Below, piece after piece: positions 1-7,231 of a stretch of DNA of 11,980 nucleotides. Each line of letters opens with the position of its first letter. The stretch's first letter is position 1. This DNA comes from an uncultured beta proteobacterium (GTDB lineage Bacteria; Pseudomonadota; Gammaproteobacteria; Burkholderiales; Rhodocyclaceae). The notes beneath the pieces were generated by a model, which saw nothing but the letters and a program-made list of their open reading frames with translations, was not told the DNA's origin and ran no database searches. Location: contig CAJBIL010000003.1 of assembly GCA_903953145.1 (NCBI GenBank), positions 1 to 11,980 on the forward strand, read 5' to 3'. Position numbers and translations under genes: made by a program.

Positions 1-1
1 C

Positions 2-2062
2 AACACGCCGCCACTCAGTCGCCTCGATAACGTCGAGGTCAATCTCTGTCGCAGCATTCGTTGCATGCGCCCGGAGCTCGGCCATTACCTGATCAGCGAG
101 CAGTCCCCCGCCGATCTACCGTTCAAGATTCGCCAGCATTTTGACCGCGTGCTATTCCACCTTAACCCCTTTCACGACTTGCACTCGGCGATTCTGAACG
201 GTGTACGCCACCGGTTTTCAACGCCATTTTTTGATGCGCTACAAGCCTACAGCCGCCAGCCGAAAAGTGTTTTCCACGCCTTGCCGCTCTCGCGAGGTGC
301 ATCGGTCAAGAATTCGCCGTGGATTCATGACATGCTGGATTTCTACGGCAAAAATATTTTTCTCGCGGAGACTTCATCAACGCAGGGCGGCCTCGATTCA
401 CTACTCGACCCGACCGGCGCCATCAAACAGGCGCACATGAAGGCGGCAGAGGCCTTTGGCGCAGATGCCAGTTATTTTGTAACAAACGGCACGTCCACCT
501 CGAACAAGATTGTCATGCAGGCCAACCTGAAGCCGGGTGATATCGCGCTGATTTCAGCCGACTGCCATAAGTCGATCCCGTACTCGGTGATGCTGACCGG
601 CGCCTATCCTATCTTTCTCGAAACCTATCCACTGGTTGATTACGATCTTTACGGCGGCATTGATCTGGCTCAGATCAAGGCGGTCATGCTTGACCTGAAA
701 AAACACGGGCGTCTTGATCGCTTAAAGCAGATCACCCTGACCAACTCGACTTTTGATGGCCTGATCTATCACAGTGAAAATTTCATGATGGAAATTCTGG
801 CGATCAAGCCGGATGTAATTTTCCATTGGGACGAAGCATGGTTTGCCTTTGCTCATTTCCACCCGCTCTATTACAGCCGGACGGCGATGACGGCCGTTCA
901 CAAGATTCGCCAGCGCATGCAAAGCCAGGATTACCGCCATTTCCATGTTGAATGGCAGGCTGCGTTTGAGGCGAACACCGACCCGGACAAATGGCAACAA
1001 ACGCTCTACCCCGACCCGAACAAAGTCCAGTTGCGGGTTTACGCCACCCAATCGACGCACAAGACGCTGACTTCATTCCGGCAGGGCTCGATGATTCATG
1101 TCGCTGATGCGCTGTTCAACCAGGCCAGCTTTCTTGAGGCGTTCCGCATCCATACCTCGACCTCACCGAACTACCAGATCATTGCCTCGCTCGACATTGC
1201 CCGTCGGCAAGCATCGCTGGAGGGCTTCCACCGGGTACGTGAATCGATTGCGCTGTCGCTTCAGCTACGACAACGGATTCGCGACTCGGCACTGCTCAAG
1301 CCCTATTTCGAGGTGCTGGGGGATCATGAATTGATCCCGCCCGCATTCCGGCGTGCGCACGACTCAACGCCCCTGAACTCAATATCCGGCCCGCCTAACT
1401 CGGCACTGGCTACCCTCAGTGCCAGCTGGGGCACCGCAGATTTTGTCACCGACCCGACCCGGGTCACGCTGAATGTGAGCAAAACCGGCTTTGATGGCAG
1501 CAGCTTCAGACAGTTGCTGATGACGCGCTACGACATACAGGTTAACAAAACCTCAAGGAATACCGTCCTTTTCCTGATCAACATCGGCGCCACGCAGTCA
1601 ACGATCGACTACCTGTTGCAGGTGCTGCATGAAATGGCATCGATGTTTCAACACGAACGCCGGCATCGCGCACCGCAACACCTTGAGGCCTCGATTCCTC
1701 TCCCCGAAAGACGCATTTTCCACCCGGCATTCATGCCTTTCGAGCATGGCGATTATCACGCCAGCGATATTCGCAGCGCCTATTTCCAGGGCGGTGACGA
1801 AGCCAATGTCGACTATGTACCGCTATCGACAGATACCGTTCAGCAGGTAGAAGCCGGCCGGATCTGGGTCTCCGCCAGTTTTGTAACGCCCTATCCACCG
1901 GGCTTCCCGGTCATTGTGCCGGGGCAGATCATCACCAGCGAGATCCTGTGCTTTTTCCAGCACATCAAGGTCAAGGAAATCCACGGTTTCAGCTTCGAGC
2001 GCGGCTTCAAAGTGTTCAGCGATAACCATCTGGCGCGGCTTGCCAACCAAAAAACTATTTGA
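2..2062 (+). CDS. Orn/Lys/Arg decarboxylase-like PLP enzyme (5' end missing)
   Basis: This is a fold-type I PLP enzyme of the Orn/Lys/Arg decarboxylase family (AdiA/CadA/SpeC relatives), expected to remove CO2 from a basic amino acid or related substrate. The reading frame is open to the window edge, so the ATG at 65 is probably internal and the N-terminal wing domain lies upstream; 686 codons are visible. Numbering from that ATG, VTNGTSTSNK marks the cofactor phosphate region, HWDEAW (Asp256) fits the pyridine-nitrogen contact, and STHK (Lys333, codon 1061-1063) fits the Schiff-base lysine. The C-terminal part has the PYPPGFPVIVPG motif typical of the family. Two oddities: the usual family PGHxGG-type motif is replaced by ALPLSRGAS, and there is an extra stretch at about residues 277-320. 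Substrate is therefore not predictable. It is followed after 14 bases by an ATP-grasp gene, so it is probably the first visible gene of an operon. Confidence 0.88.
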   Translation, partial: NTPPLSRLDNVEVNLCRSIRCMRPELGHYLISEQSPADLPFKIRQHFDRVLFHLNPFHDLHSAILNGVRHRFSTPFFDALQAYSRQPKSVFHALPLSRGASVKNSPWIHDMLDFYGKNIFLAETSSTQGGLDSLLDPTGAIKQAHMKAAEAFGADASYFVTNGTSTSNKIVMQANLKPGDIALISADCHKSIPYSVMLTGAYPIFLETYPLVDYDLYGGIDLAQIKAVMLDLKKHGRLDRLKQITLTNSTFDGLIYHSENFMMEILAIKPDVIFHWDEAWFAFAHFHPLYYSRTAMTAVHKIRQRMQSQDYRHFHVEWQAAFEANTDPDKWQQTLYPDPNKVQLRVYATQSTHKTLTSFRQGSMIHVADALFNQASFLEAFRIHTSTSPNYQIIASLDIARRQASLEGFHRVRESIALSLQLRQRIRDSALLKPYFEVLGDHELIPPAFRRAHDSTPLNSISGPPNSALATLSASWGTADFVTDPTRVTLNVSKTGFDGSSFRQLLMTRYDIQVNKTSRNTVLFLINIGATQSTIDYLLQVLHEMASMFQHERRHRAPQHLEASIPLPERRIFHPAFMPFEHGDYHASDIRSAYFQGGDEANVDYVPLSTDTVQQVEAGRIWVSASFVTPYPPGFPVIVPGQIITSEILCFFQHIKVKEIHGFSFERGFKVFSDNHLARLANQKTI

Positions 2063-2065
2063 TGC

Positions 2066-2070
2066 AGGGA
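2066..2070 (+). promoter_or_regulatory. Ribosome binding site deciding the ATP-grasp start
   Basis: AGGGA lies 6 bases before the ATG at 2077. The alternative in-frame starts TTG 2059 and ATG 2062, which overlap the stop of the upstream gene, have only an A-rich sequence before them. This favours the 2077 start. Confidence 0.55.
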
Positions 2071-2076
2071 CGCGAC

Positions 2077-3591
2077 ATGAGCAAAACCAATCAATCCATC
2101 CAGGCACCGAAAAAAATACTGAAGTCCATTGCCGACATCAAACGCCATTTTGCTGAAAATGACGTACCGACCTATTTCATCAGCGCCACCAACTTCAATC
2201 TGATGGGTCTGCATGAGTGGGTGCGCGGTTGGCAAAACATCAATCTGGTCGATTGTTTTGATGGCCGGCATCCGCAGGTGCTGATCGTTGAGGACGATCA
2301 TGCGCAGGTATTTGAGCACATGGAAGACATCAACCGCTATCTGCTCGGCAGCCCCCAGGTACGCTCGCTGCTCGATACGCAAACAAACAGGGGGCGTGCA
2401 ATTTTCCTGTTTTTTGACGCGCAGATTGAAGCTGTCTGCCAGGCGTTGAATCTCGACATCGTTCTACCCGGAAACAGTCTGGTTCGTGAGATTGACAGCA
2501 AGATTGTGACGACCGAAATCGGCAATCAGGCCGGCGTACGCAGCGTGCCGAATGTACTGACCAAGGTTTCATCCTATGCCGAATTGTGCGAAATTGCGGC
2601 GGCCGCAGGCCTCGGTGAGCGCTGGGTGATCCAGACCGCCTATGGCGACTCAGGCAAGACCACCTTTTTTATCGCCAGCGAACTCGACTATCAAAAGGTC
2701 GCCCGGCAAGTTGAAATCGAGGAGATGGTCAAGGTCATGCGCTGGGTAAATTGCACCGGAACCGCCATAGAGGCCTGCGCCACCCGCTGGGGTACTTTTG
2801 TCGGCCCGTTGCTGACCGAGTTGATCGGCATTGAGTCATTGACGCCTTACCCCGGCGGCTGGTGCGGTAACGAACTTTATAGCGCTGCATTTTCAGCGGC
2901 GATTCGCCAGCAGGTACAGCAAAAGTCAGAAGCCATCGGCAACGCACTTTACGAACGCGGTTATCGCGGCTACTTCGAGCTGGACTATCTGATTGATCTG
3001 GATAGCAACGAAGTCTACCTCGGCGAGTTGAACGCGCGCATCACCGGCATCAGCGCGATGACCAACCTCTCCGATTTCAGCGCTGGAAACATCCCGCTGT
3101 TCCTGTTTCATCTGCTTGAATACGAGCCTGAAAGCACCGTTGATCTCGACCTCGACCGCGATGGATTCAACCAGCGCATGCTCGAACAGGGCGCCACCGG
3201 CACGGCGGCACAGGTCATCCTGAAATACATCGACGAGCCGCTGAAAATCATCACCGAAGCCCCGGTTTCCGGGGTTTATACGATGAATGCCGATGGCGAT
3301 CTGACATTGCGTCAAGCGGGCTTCAGTCGCCGCGACGCACTCGGTGATGACGAGGCTTATATCCTGCGCATCATGGCGGCCGGCGAGTATGCCTACAAAG
3401 GGGGCGATCTGGCGATCATGTTCCTGAACCGGATCATTCGAAGCGACCGGGGTGCGCTGAATCCGGTCGGCGAACAATGGGTCAGCGCACTCAAACGCTG
3501 CTTCCAGTTCCGCCAGTTGAATCAGGAAGAACGCTCACTGGTCGAGTTACACCGCAATCCCGCTAACGTAAAAAGTGGACGTGAGCAGTGA
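2077..3591 (+). CDS. ATP-grasp domain ligase of unknown substrate
   Basis: This 504-residue protein has the biotin-carboxylase-like ATP-grasp architecture: an N-terminal preATP-grasp part (about 1-135), a central ATP-grasp domain (about 136-330) and a C-terminal extension to 504. The entry to the domain is REIDSKIVTTEIGNQAGV (137-154). The glycine-rich ATP loop is AYGDSGKT (188-195). The metal and nucleotide segment reads ELDYL (301-305) followed by GELNARITG (316-324), with Glu317, Asn319 and Arg321 as the expected Mg/ATP ligands. Enzymes of this kind activate a carboxylate as acyl phosphate and couple it to an amine, thiol or amino acid. There is no biotin-carrier domain, so a carboxylase role is unlikely. 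The gene starts 14 bases after the decarboxylase stop and overlaps the C45 hydrolase start by 4 bases, which implies translational coupling. I infer it ligates the decarboxylase-derived amine or a related compound; no substrate can be read from sequence. Confidence 0.85.
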   Translation: MSKTNQSIQAPKKILKSIADIKRHFAENDVPTYFISATNFNLMGLHEWVRGWQNINLVDCFDGRHPQVLIVEDDHAQVFEHMEDINRYLLGSPQVRSLLDTQTNRGRAIFLFFDAQIEAVCQALNLDIVLPGNSLVREIDSKIVTTEIGNQAGVRSVPNVLTKVSSYAELCEIAAAAGLGERWVIQTAYGDSGKTTFFIASELDYQKVARQVEIEEMVKVMRWVNCTGTAIEACATRWGTFVGPLLTELIGIESLTPYPGGWCGNELYSAAFSAAIRQQVQQKSEAIGNALYERGYRGYFELDYLIDLDSNEVYLGELNARITGISAMTNLSDFSAGNIPLFLFHLLEYEPESTVDLDLDRDGFNQRMLEQGATGTAAQVILKYIDEPLKIITEAPVSGVYTMNADGDLTLRQAGFSRRDALGDDEAYILRIMAAGEYAYKGGDLAIMFLNRIIRSDRGALNPVGEQWVSALKRCFQFRQLNQEERSLVELHRNPANVKSGREQ

Positions 3592-4568
3592 GCTACTATT
3601 CGCAAAAACGCTTCCATGCGGTTGAAGAAAAATACCCGGCTGACAAATGGCTGGCACATTATGCCGCCGCCTTGCCCGGCTACCGGCGCTGGTTTGCCAG
3701 CGAAGGCGAATTGAAACGCCCCGACCTGGCAGCATGCCAGGCCGCAATGCAGACGCACATGCCGGAACTCGTGCCGCTTTGGGAACATCTGATCGAGATC
3801 ACGCAGGCCGACGACAATGATGCACGGCTGCTTAGCTTCTACTGCCCGGCCCCCTACCTCGCAGGCTGCTCGCAAGCTGTATGGTCACGCTATACGCCGA
3901 CACTGGTGCGTAACTACGATTACTCGCCCGAGCTGTGCGAAGGGCGGATCATGAAAACCCGCTGGCACGAAACACAGGTCATCGCCTCAACCGACTGCCT
4001 GTGGGGAGTGCTTGACGGCATGAATGAACACGGACTTTCCGTCTCGTTGTCTTTTGGCGGCAAAGGCATCGTGACCGAGGGTTTCAGCATCCCGATCATC
4101 CTGCGTTACGTACTGGAGTTTTGTACAACCGTCGATGAGGCGGTGATGGTGCTGTGCCGGGTGCCTGCCCACATGGCTTACAACATCACGGTGCTGGATG
4201 CTTACGGCCAGGTGCGTACAGTCGAGCTATCACCCTTCTCAAGCCCGAACATCACTTACAAGCCTTTTGCGGTGAATCATCAAGGGGATTTTGCGCTGAC
4301 CAACTATGCCTTGTTCTCACGCTCCTACGAACGCCAGCAATTCATCATCAGCAAACTTCATGACCCGCTGAGCAGCATTGAATCCTTCGTCAACGCCTTT
4401 GAATACAGCCCCTTGTTCACCTCGAATTACGCACAGAATTTTGGCACCTTATACACCGCCATCTACAACCCGCAATTACGCGCCATGGAATACCGCTGGC
4501 CGAACCGGGTGAGAATGTATCAGTCGTTCGCTTTTTTTGAAGAACACGATGTCTGGATAGACCTTTAG
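3588..4568 (+). CDS. C45-family autoproteolytic acyltransferase/hydrolase
   Basis: This 326-residue protein belongs to the Ntn-hydrolase family C45, which includes fungal acyl-CoA:6-aminopenicillanate acyltransferase and insect Tan (an N-beta-alanyl-amine hydrolase). Such enzymes self-cleave at a Gly-Cys bond, and the freed cysteine becomes the nucleophile. Here Gly93-Cys94 (LAGCSQ, Cys codon 3867-3869) fits that site, giving an alpha chain of about 93 residues and a beta chain of about 233. Supporting motifs are VRNYDY (107-112, with Asp111 the expected catalytic partner), GMNEHGLSVSLS (144-155) and ALTNY (236-240, Asn239 the likely oxyanion/active-site Asn). There is no signal peptide, so it should be cytoplasmic. 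The start is GTG at 3588, overlapping the TGA of the ATP-grasp gene (GTGA), with AGTGGA upstream as a plausible ribosome site. Co-transcription with a ligase suggests it transfers or hydrolyses the amide made by the operon. Family is confident, substrate unknown. Confidence 0.87.
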   Translation: MSYYSQKRFHAVEEKYPADKWLAHYAAALPGYRRWFASEGELKRPDLAACQAAMQTHMPELVPLWEHLIEITQADDNDARLLSFYCPAPYLAGCSQAVWSRYTPTLVRNYDYSPELCEGRIMKTRWHETQVIASTDCLWGVLDGMNEHGLSVSLSFGGKGIVTEGFSIPIILRYVLEFCTTVDEAVMVLCRVPAHMAYNITVLDAYGQVRTVELSPFSSPNITYKPFAVNHQGDFALTNYALFSRSYERQQFIISKLHDPLSSIESFVNAFEYSPLFTSNYAQNFGTLYTAIYNPQLRAMEYRWPNRVRMYQSFAFFEEHDVWIDL

Positions 4569-4585
4569 CCCGCCAGCTAAAGGTC
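4560..4585. repeat. Perfect 10-bp inverted repeat between convergent genes
   Basis: GACCTTTAGC and GCTAAAGGTC are separated by a 6-base loop. The hairpin includes the TAG stop of the C45 gene and sits 21 bases beyond the mscL stop. No T-run follows on either strand, so it is not a textbook intrinsic terminator. It may still end or protect the two converging transcripts. Confidence 0.5.
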
Positions 4586-4606
4586 AACCACGCTCAACCC
4601 TTCTCG

Positions 4607-5050
4607 TTAGCCCTGTTTCTTCAGGCTGTCACGAATCTCGCGCAGTAACAGCACATCTTCGCTTGGCTCGGCCGGCGCGGCAGGTTCAACCGCCGGCGCT
4701 TCCTCTTTCTTCAGCCGGTTGACCTGTTTGATCATCATGAAAATGATGAATGCGAGAATAACGAAGTTCACCAGAATCGTGATGAAGTTACCGTAGGCAA
4801 AGACCGGCACCTGCGCCTTTTTCAGTGCATCAAGCGTTTGTGCGGTCCCTGGCGGCACGTTGCCAAGCACAAAAAACATCCCGGAAAAATCGAGTTTGCC
4901 GCCCATGATCCAGGCAACGATGGGCATGATCAGGTCGGCCACCACCGAATCGACGATCTTGCCAAATGCAGCGCCGATAATCACGCCCACGGCGAGATCC
5001 ATCACATTGCCCTTGATTGCAAACTCTTTGAATTCCTGCACCATACCCAT
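4607..5050 (-). CDS. mscL: Large-conductance mechanosensitive channel MscL
   Basis: MscL forms a homopentameric inner-membrane pore that opens under membrane tension and releases solutes on hypo-osmotic shock. The 147-residue product begins with the amphipathic N-terminal helix (QEFKEFAIKGNV, 5-16), then the highly conserved first membrane helix with DLAVGVIIGAAFGKIVDS (18-35, continuing to about 49). A periplasmic loop (about 51-83) and a second membrane helix (about 85-107) follow. The basic RLKKEE linker, an Ala/Pro/Glu-rich stretch and the C-terminal bundle helix (EDVLLLREIRDSLKK) complete the family layout. It is about ten residues longer than E. coli MscL (136), mainly in the periplasmic loop and linker. 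AAGGA (5057-5061) lies 6 bases before the ATG, supporting this start over the second ATG two codons on. It carries its own promoter at the end of the upstream gene and converges with the C45 gene. Confidence 0.98.
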   Translation of the reverse strand: MGMVQEFKEFAIKGNVMDLAVGVIIGAAFGKIVDSVVADLIMPIVAWIMGGKLDFSGMFFVLGNVPPGTAQTLDALKKAQVPVFAYGNFITILVNFVILAFIIFMMIKQVNRLKKEEAPAVEPAAPAEPSEDVLLLREIRDSLKKQG

Positions 5051-5094
5051 AGCGTTTCCTTGAATAGTATTGAAGGGAAAAAATGTTTTTCGGG

Positions 5095-5124
5095 ATTATA
5101 GGGGTGATCGTAGCAGCGGCTCAA
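5095..5124 (-). promoter_or_regulatory. Sigma-70-type promoter of mscL
   Basis: On the minus strand, TTGAGC (5124-5119, 4 of 6 to the -35 consensus) and TATAAT (5100-5095, perfect -10) are separated by 18 bases. The start point would be near 5088, giving a leader of about 38 bases with a good AAGGA site. The -35 box overlaps the TGA stop codon (5123-5121) of the upstream aminotransferase gene. Confidence 0.7.
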
Positions 5125-6281
5125 ATACGTCGGAGTTTTTCACCCGCAGCGGTAAGCGTCGACGCCTGCTTGGCGAAGCAGAAACGGATAACGTGGTCGT
5201 CACGCCCGGCGTGGTAAAACGCCGAGACCGGGATAACCGCGACGCCCACCTCCCGCGTCATCCATTGCGAAAACTCGCGGTCAGGCAACGCCGAGATGGC
5301 ATCGTAGCGCGCCAACTGGAAGTAGGTACCGCGACACGGCAGCAGTTCGAAGCGTGACCCGGCGAGCTGGCTACGGAAGAAATCCCGTTTCTCCTCATAA
5401 AAAGCAGCCAGGCCGAGATGCCGCGAAGCATCCGCCATGTATTCTGCAATCCCGATCTGGCACGGCGCATTGACCGTGAACACATTGAACTGATGGACCT
5501 TCCGGAATTCGGCCATCAACGCCCGGGGGGCAAGCACATAGCCGATCTTCCATCCGGTGATGTGATACGTTTTACCGAATGACGAAACGACGATGCTGCG
5601 CGCTGCAAGTTCGGCGTGCCGTGCAACACTTTCGTGCGGCTCGCCATCAAACACGATGTGTTCATAGACCTCGTCGGCCAGCACGACGATATCGCTATTG
5701 CGCGTCAGCGTTGCAAGCGCCGCGAGGTCGGCTGCATCGAGCAGGCTGCCGGTCGGATTGTGCGGCGAGTTGATGATGATCATGCGTGTGCGCGGCGAGA
5801 TCAGTGAGCGTACCTGATCCCAGTCCGGCTTGTAATCAGGGAATTGAAGTTGCGCAAAAACCGCCGTGCCGCCCACCGTTTGGATCGCTGGCACATAGCT
5901 GTCGTAAACAGGCTCAAAAACAATCACCTCGTCGCCAGCCCGCACGAAGGCGGCAATCGCGGTGAAGATCGCCTGCGTGGCGCCCGCCGTGACGGTAATT
6001 TCCTGCTCGGCATCATAGCGGGCGCCATACAGCGCCTCGACCTTAGTAGCAATCGCCGTGCGCAATTCGGGGACACCGGTCATCGGCGGGTACTGATTCC
6101 GCCCCGCCTGCATGGCTCGAAAAGTGGCTTCGAATAACGAAGCATCGGCCTGAAAATCAGGAAAGCCCTGCGATAGATTAATCGCCCCGCAATCAGCGGC
6201 AAGCTTGGACATCACGGTAAAAATAGTCACGCCGACATCGGGCAGTTTTGAGTGCAGCTTGATTGCCGTGCTTTGTGTCAT
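5121..6281 (-). CDS. ybdL: Methionine aminotransferase (YbdL-type), PLP-dependent
   Basis: This 386-residue class I aminotransferase has the same length as E. coli YbdL, which transaminates methionine and some aromatic amino acids, and resembles it throughout. Shared landmarks are SKLPDVGVTIF near the N-terminus, NLSQGFPDF (35-43), TVTAGATQA (97-105), HNPTG (174-178, Asn175), DEVYEH (203-208) and the PLP-binding SSFGKTYH with Lys237. The C-terminal VIRFCFAK carries the expected substrate-carboxylate arginine. It is cytoplasmic and may act in methionine salvage as the last transamination of keto-methylthiobutyrate, but no other salvage gene is nearby. The ATG at 6281 has only a weak purine-rich site (GAG) before it; the next in-frame Met falls after the conserved start motif, so this start is preferred. 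A TACAAT -10-like box lies at 6303-6298 without a good -35. It is divergent from the PilZ gene and followed by mscL. Confidence 0.93.
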   Translation of the reverse strand: MTQSTAIKLHSKLPDVGVTIFTVMSKLAADCGAINLSQGFPDFQADASLFEATFRAMQAGRNQYPPMTGVPELRTAIATKVEALYGARYDAEQEITVTAGATQAIFTAIAAFVRAGDEVIVFEPVYDSYVPAIQTVGGTAVFAQLQFPDYKPDWDQVRSLISPRTRMIIINSPHNPTGSLLDAADLAALATLTRNSDIVVLADEVYEHIVFDGEPHESVARHAELAARSIVVSSFGKTYHITGWKIGYVLAPRALMAEFRKVHQFNVFTVNAPCQIGIAEYMADASRHLGLAAFYEEKRDFFRSQLAGSRFELLPCRGTYFQLARYDAISALPDREFSQWMTREVGVAVIPVSAFYHAGRDDHVIRFCFAKQASTLTAAGEKLRRI

Positions 6282-6330
6282 CGGGAATACTCGCTAAATT
6301 GTAATCAACATCATCGGGGCTGGATCGACG

Positions 6331-6358
6331 TGAAGTTTAGCGCAATTTTTTGCGATGA
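6331..6358 (+). promoter_or_regulatory. Possible sigma-28 (FliA) promoter of the flagellar brake gene
   Basis: TGAAGTTT (6331-6338) matches the FliA -35 element TAAAGTTT at 7 of 8 positions. TGCGATGA (6351-6358) matches GCCGATAA at 5 of 8, including the CGAT core. The spacer is 12, one base longer than the usual 11. The leader to the ATG would be about 130 bases. The downstream gene's flagellar role makes this plausible, but a chance match is possible. Confidence 0.35.
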
Positions 6359-6418
6359 AAGGCGGCACATTGCAGTACCAGAACGCCAAAATTCGAGCCA
6401 TTCAGGCGGTTTGCAGTG

Positions 6419-6436
6419 GTTTTGAGTGTTTTGAGT
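6419..6436 (+). repeat. Tandem 9-bp direct repeat upstream of the PilZ gene
   Basis: GTTTTGAGT occurs twice back to back (6419-6427 and 6428-6436), 61 bases before the ATG of the PilZ gene. It could be a regulator site or a simple duplication; nothing in the sequence separates these. Confidence 0.4.
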
Positions 6437-6496
6437 AGCGCATAAACCGGAACGCCGTTACGATGCTGGCAAAACTGTAAAAGCCTGCCCCAAATC

Positions 6497-7231
6497 ATGA
6501 ACAACACCTACACCGACGAAGAAATCGAACGCTGTACCCTGACCGGACGTCGCGAGATAGCCTTCCTGTTACGCGGGCTGATCAAGCAGGGCGAACGAAT
6601 TACGGTTTCATTCGACGAAGGGCGGCAAAGTTTCCTGACGGTGCTAATCGATCTTTCCGAAGATGACGGCACGCTGTATCTGGACATCGGCGGCAGCGAA
6701 GAAACAAATCGCGCTTATCTGCGTGCCACCCACTGTATTTTTACCACTATCGTTCAAGGCATTCGTCTCCAGTTCTCGTCGACACAGGCGCGCGAAGTGT
6801 CGCTGCGCGGCGAACGCGTACTCGCTGTAGCGCTGCCAAAAACGCTGCTACGCTTACAACGGCGTGACTCTTTCCGTATTTCTCTGCCGGCTGGCAAACC
6901 TTATATCTGCCGTATCCGCCGCGGTTTGCCCGAGGAAAAAGCCTTATCGTTGCACGACATTTCAATCGGCGGGATTGGTATCTTATCGACCGAGAGACTC
7001 CCCTACGAGCAACTGGAAGTCTTTGAAAACTGCTGGCTAGACCTGCGCGACAGTGGCGCGCTCGCCCTGACGCTCGAAGTGCGCTACGTTTTCTCTGTAG
7101 AAGGCCGCTCCGGCAAACCGATTTGGCACATGGGCTGCCAGTTCCGCAAACTCTCCGCGCTCAACGAAACGCTGATTCAACGCTTTATGGCGCGGCTTGA
7201 AGCAGAACGGCGCGCACTGCTGGCCAGTTAG
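6497..7231 (+). CDS. ycgR: YcgR-type flagellar brake protein (PilZ, c-di-GMP binding)
   Basis: This 244-residue protein has the two-domain YcgR layout, and E. coli YcgR is also 244 residues. The N-terminal YcgR domain spans about 10-110. The C-terminal PilZ domain (about 118-235) carries both c-di-GMP contact motifs: RxxxR as RRDSFR (Arg123 and Arg127) just after the interdomain linker, and DxSxxG as DISIGG (Asp154, Ser156, Gly159). When c-di-GMP rises, proteins of this family bind the flagellar motor and slow or bias it. All key residues are present, so ligand binding is expected. The ATG at 6497 has no clear ribosome site, but the frame has no better start nearby. It is a single gene, divergent from ybdL and convergent with the CoA-transferase. 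A FliA-like promoter upstream would fit late flagellar expression. Confidence 0.92.
   Translation: MNNTYTDEEIERCTLTGRREIAFLLRGLIKQGERITVSFDEGRQSFLTVLIDLSEDDGTLYLDIGGSEETNRAYLRATHCIFTTIVQGIRLQFSSTQAREVSLRGERVLAVALPKTLLRLQRRDSFRISLPAGKPYICRIRRGLPEEKALSLHDISIGGIGILSTERLPYEQLEVFENCWLDLRDSGALALTLEVRYVFSVEGRSGKPIWHMGCQFRKLSALNETLIQRFMARLEAERRALLAS

Noticed and set aside
65..67. ATG at 65 as the true start of the decarboxylase
   Set aside because: The frame is open to the first base of the window with plausible protein sequence, there is no ribosome site before 65, and family members have a further N-terminal wing domain.
1891..2382. 163-codon minus-strand open frame across the decarboxylase/ATP-grasp junction
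   Set aside because: It runs antisense across two well-supported genes, has no recognisable motifs and no ribosome site; it is a shadow of their codon bias.
2926..3477. 183-codon minus-strand open frame opposite the ATP-grasp gene
   Set aside because: It lies wholly antisense to a gene with clear ATP-grasp motifs and shows no family features of its own.
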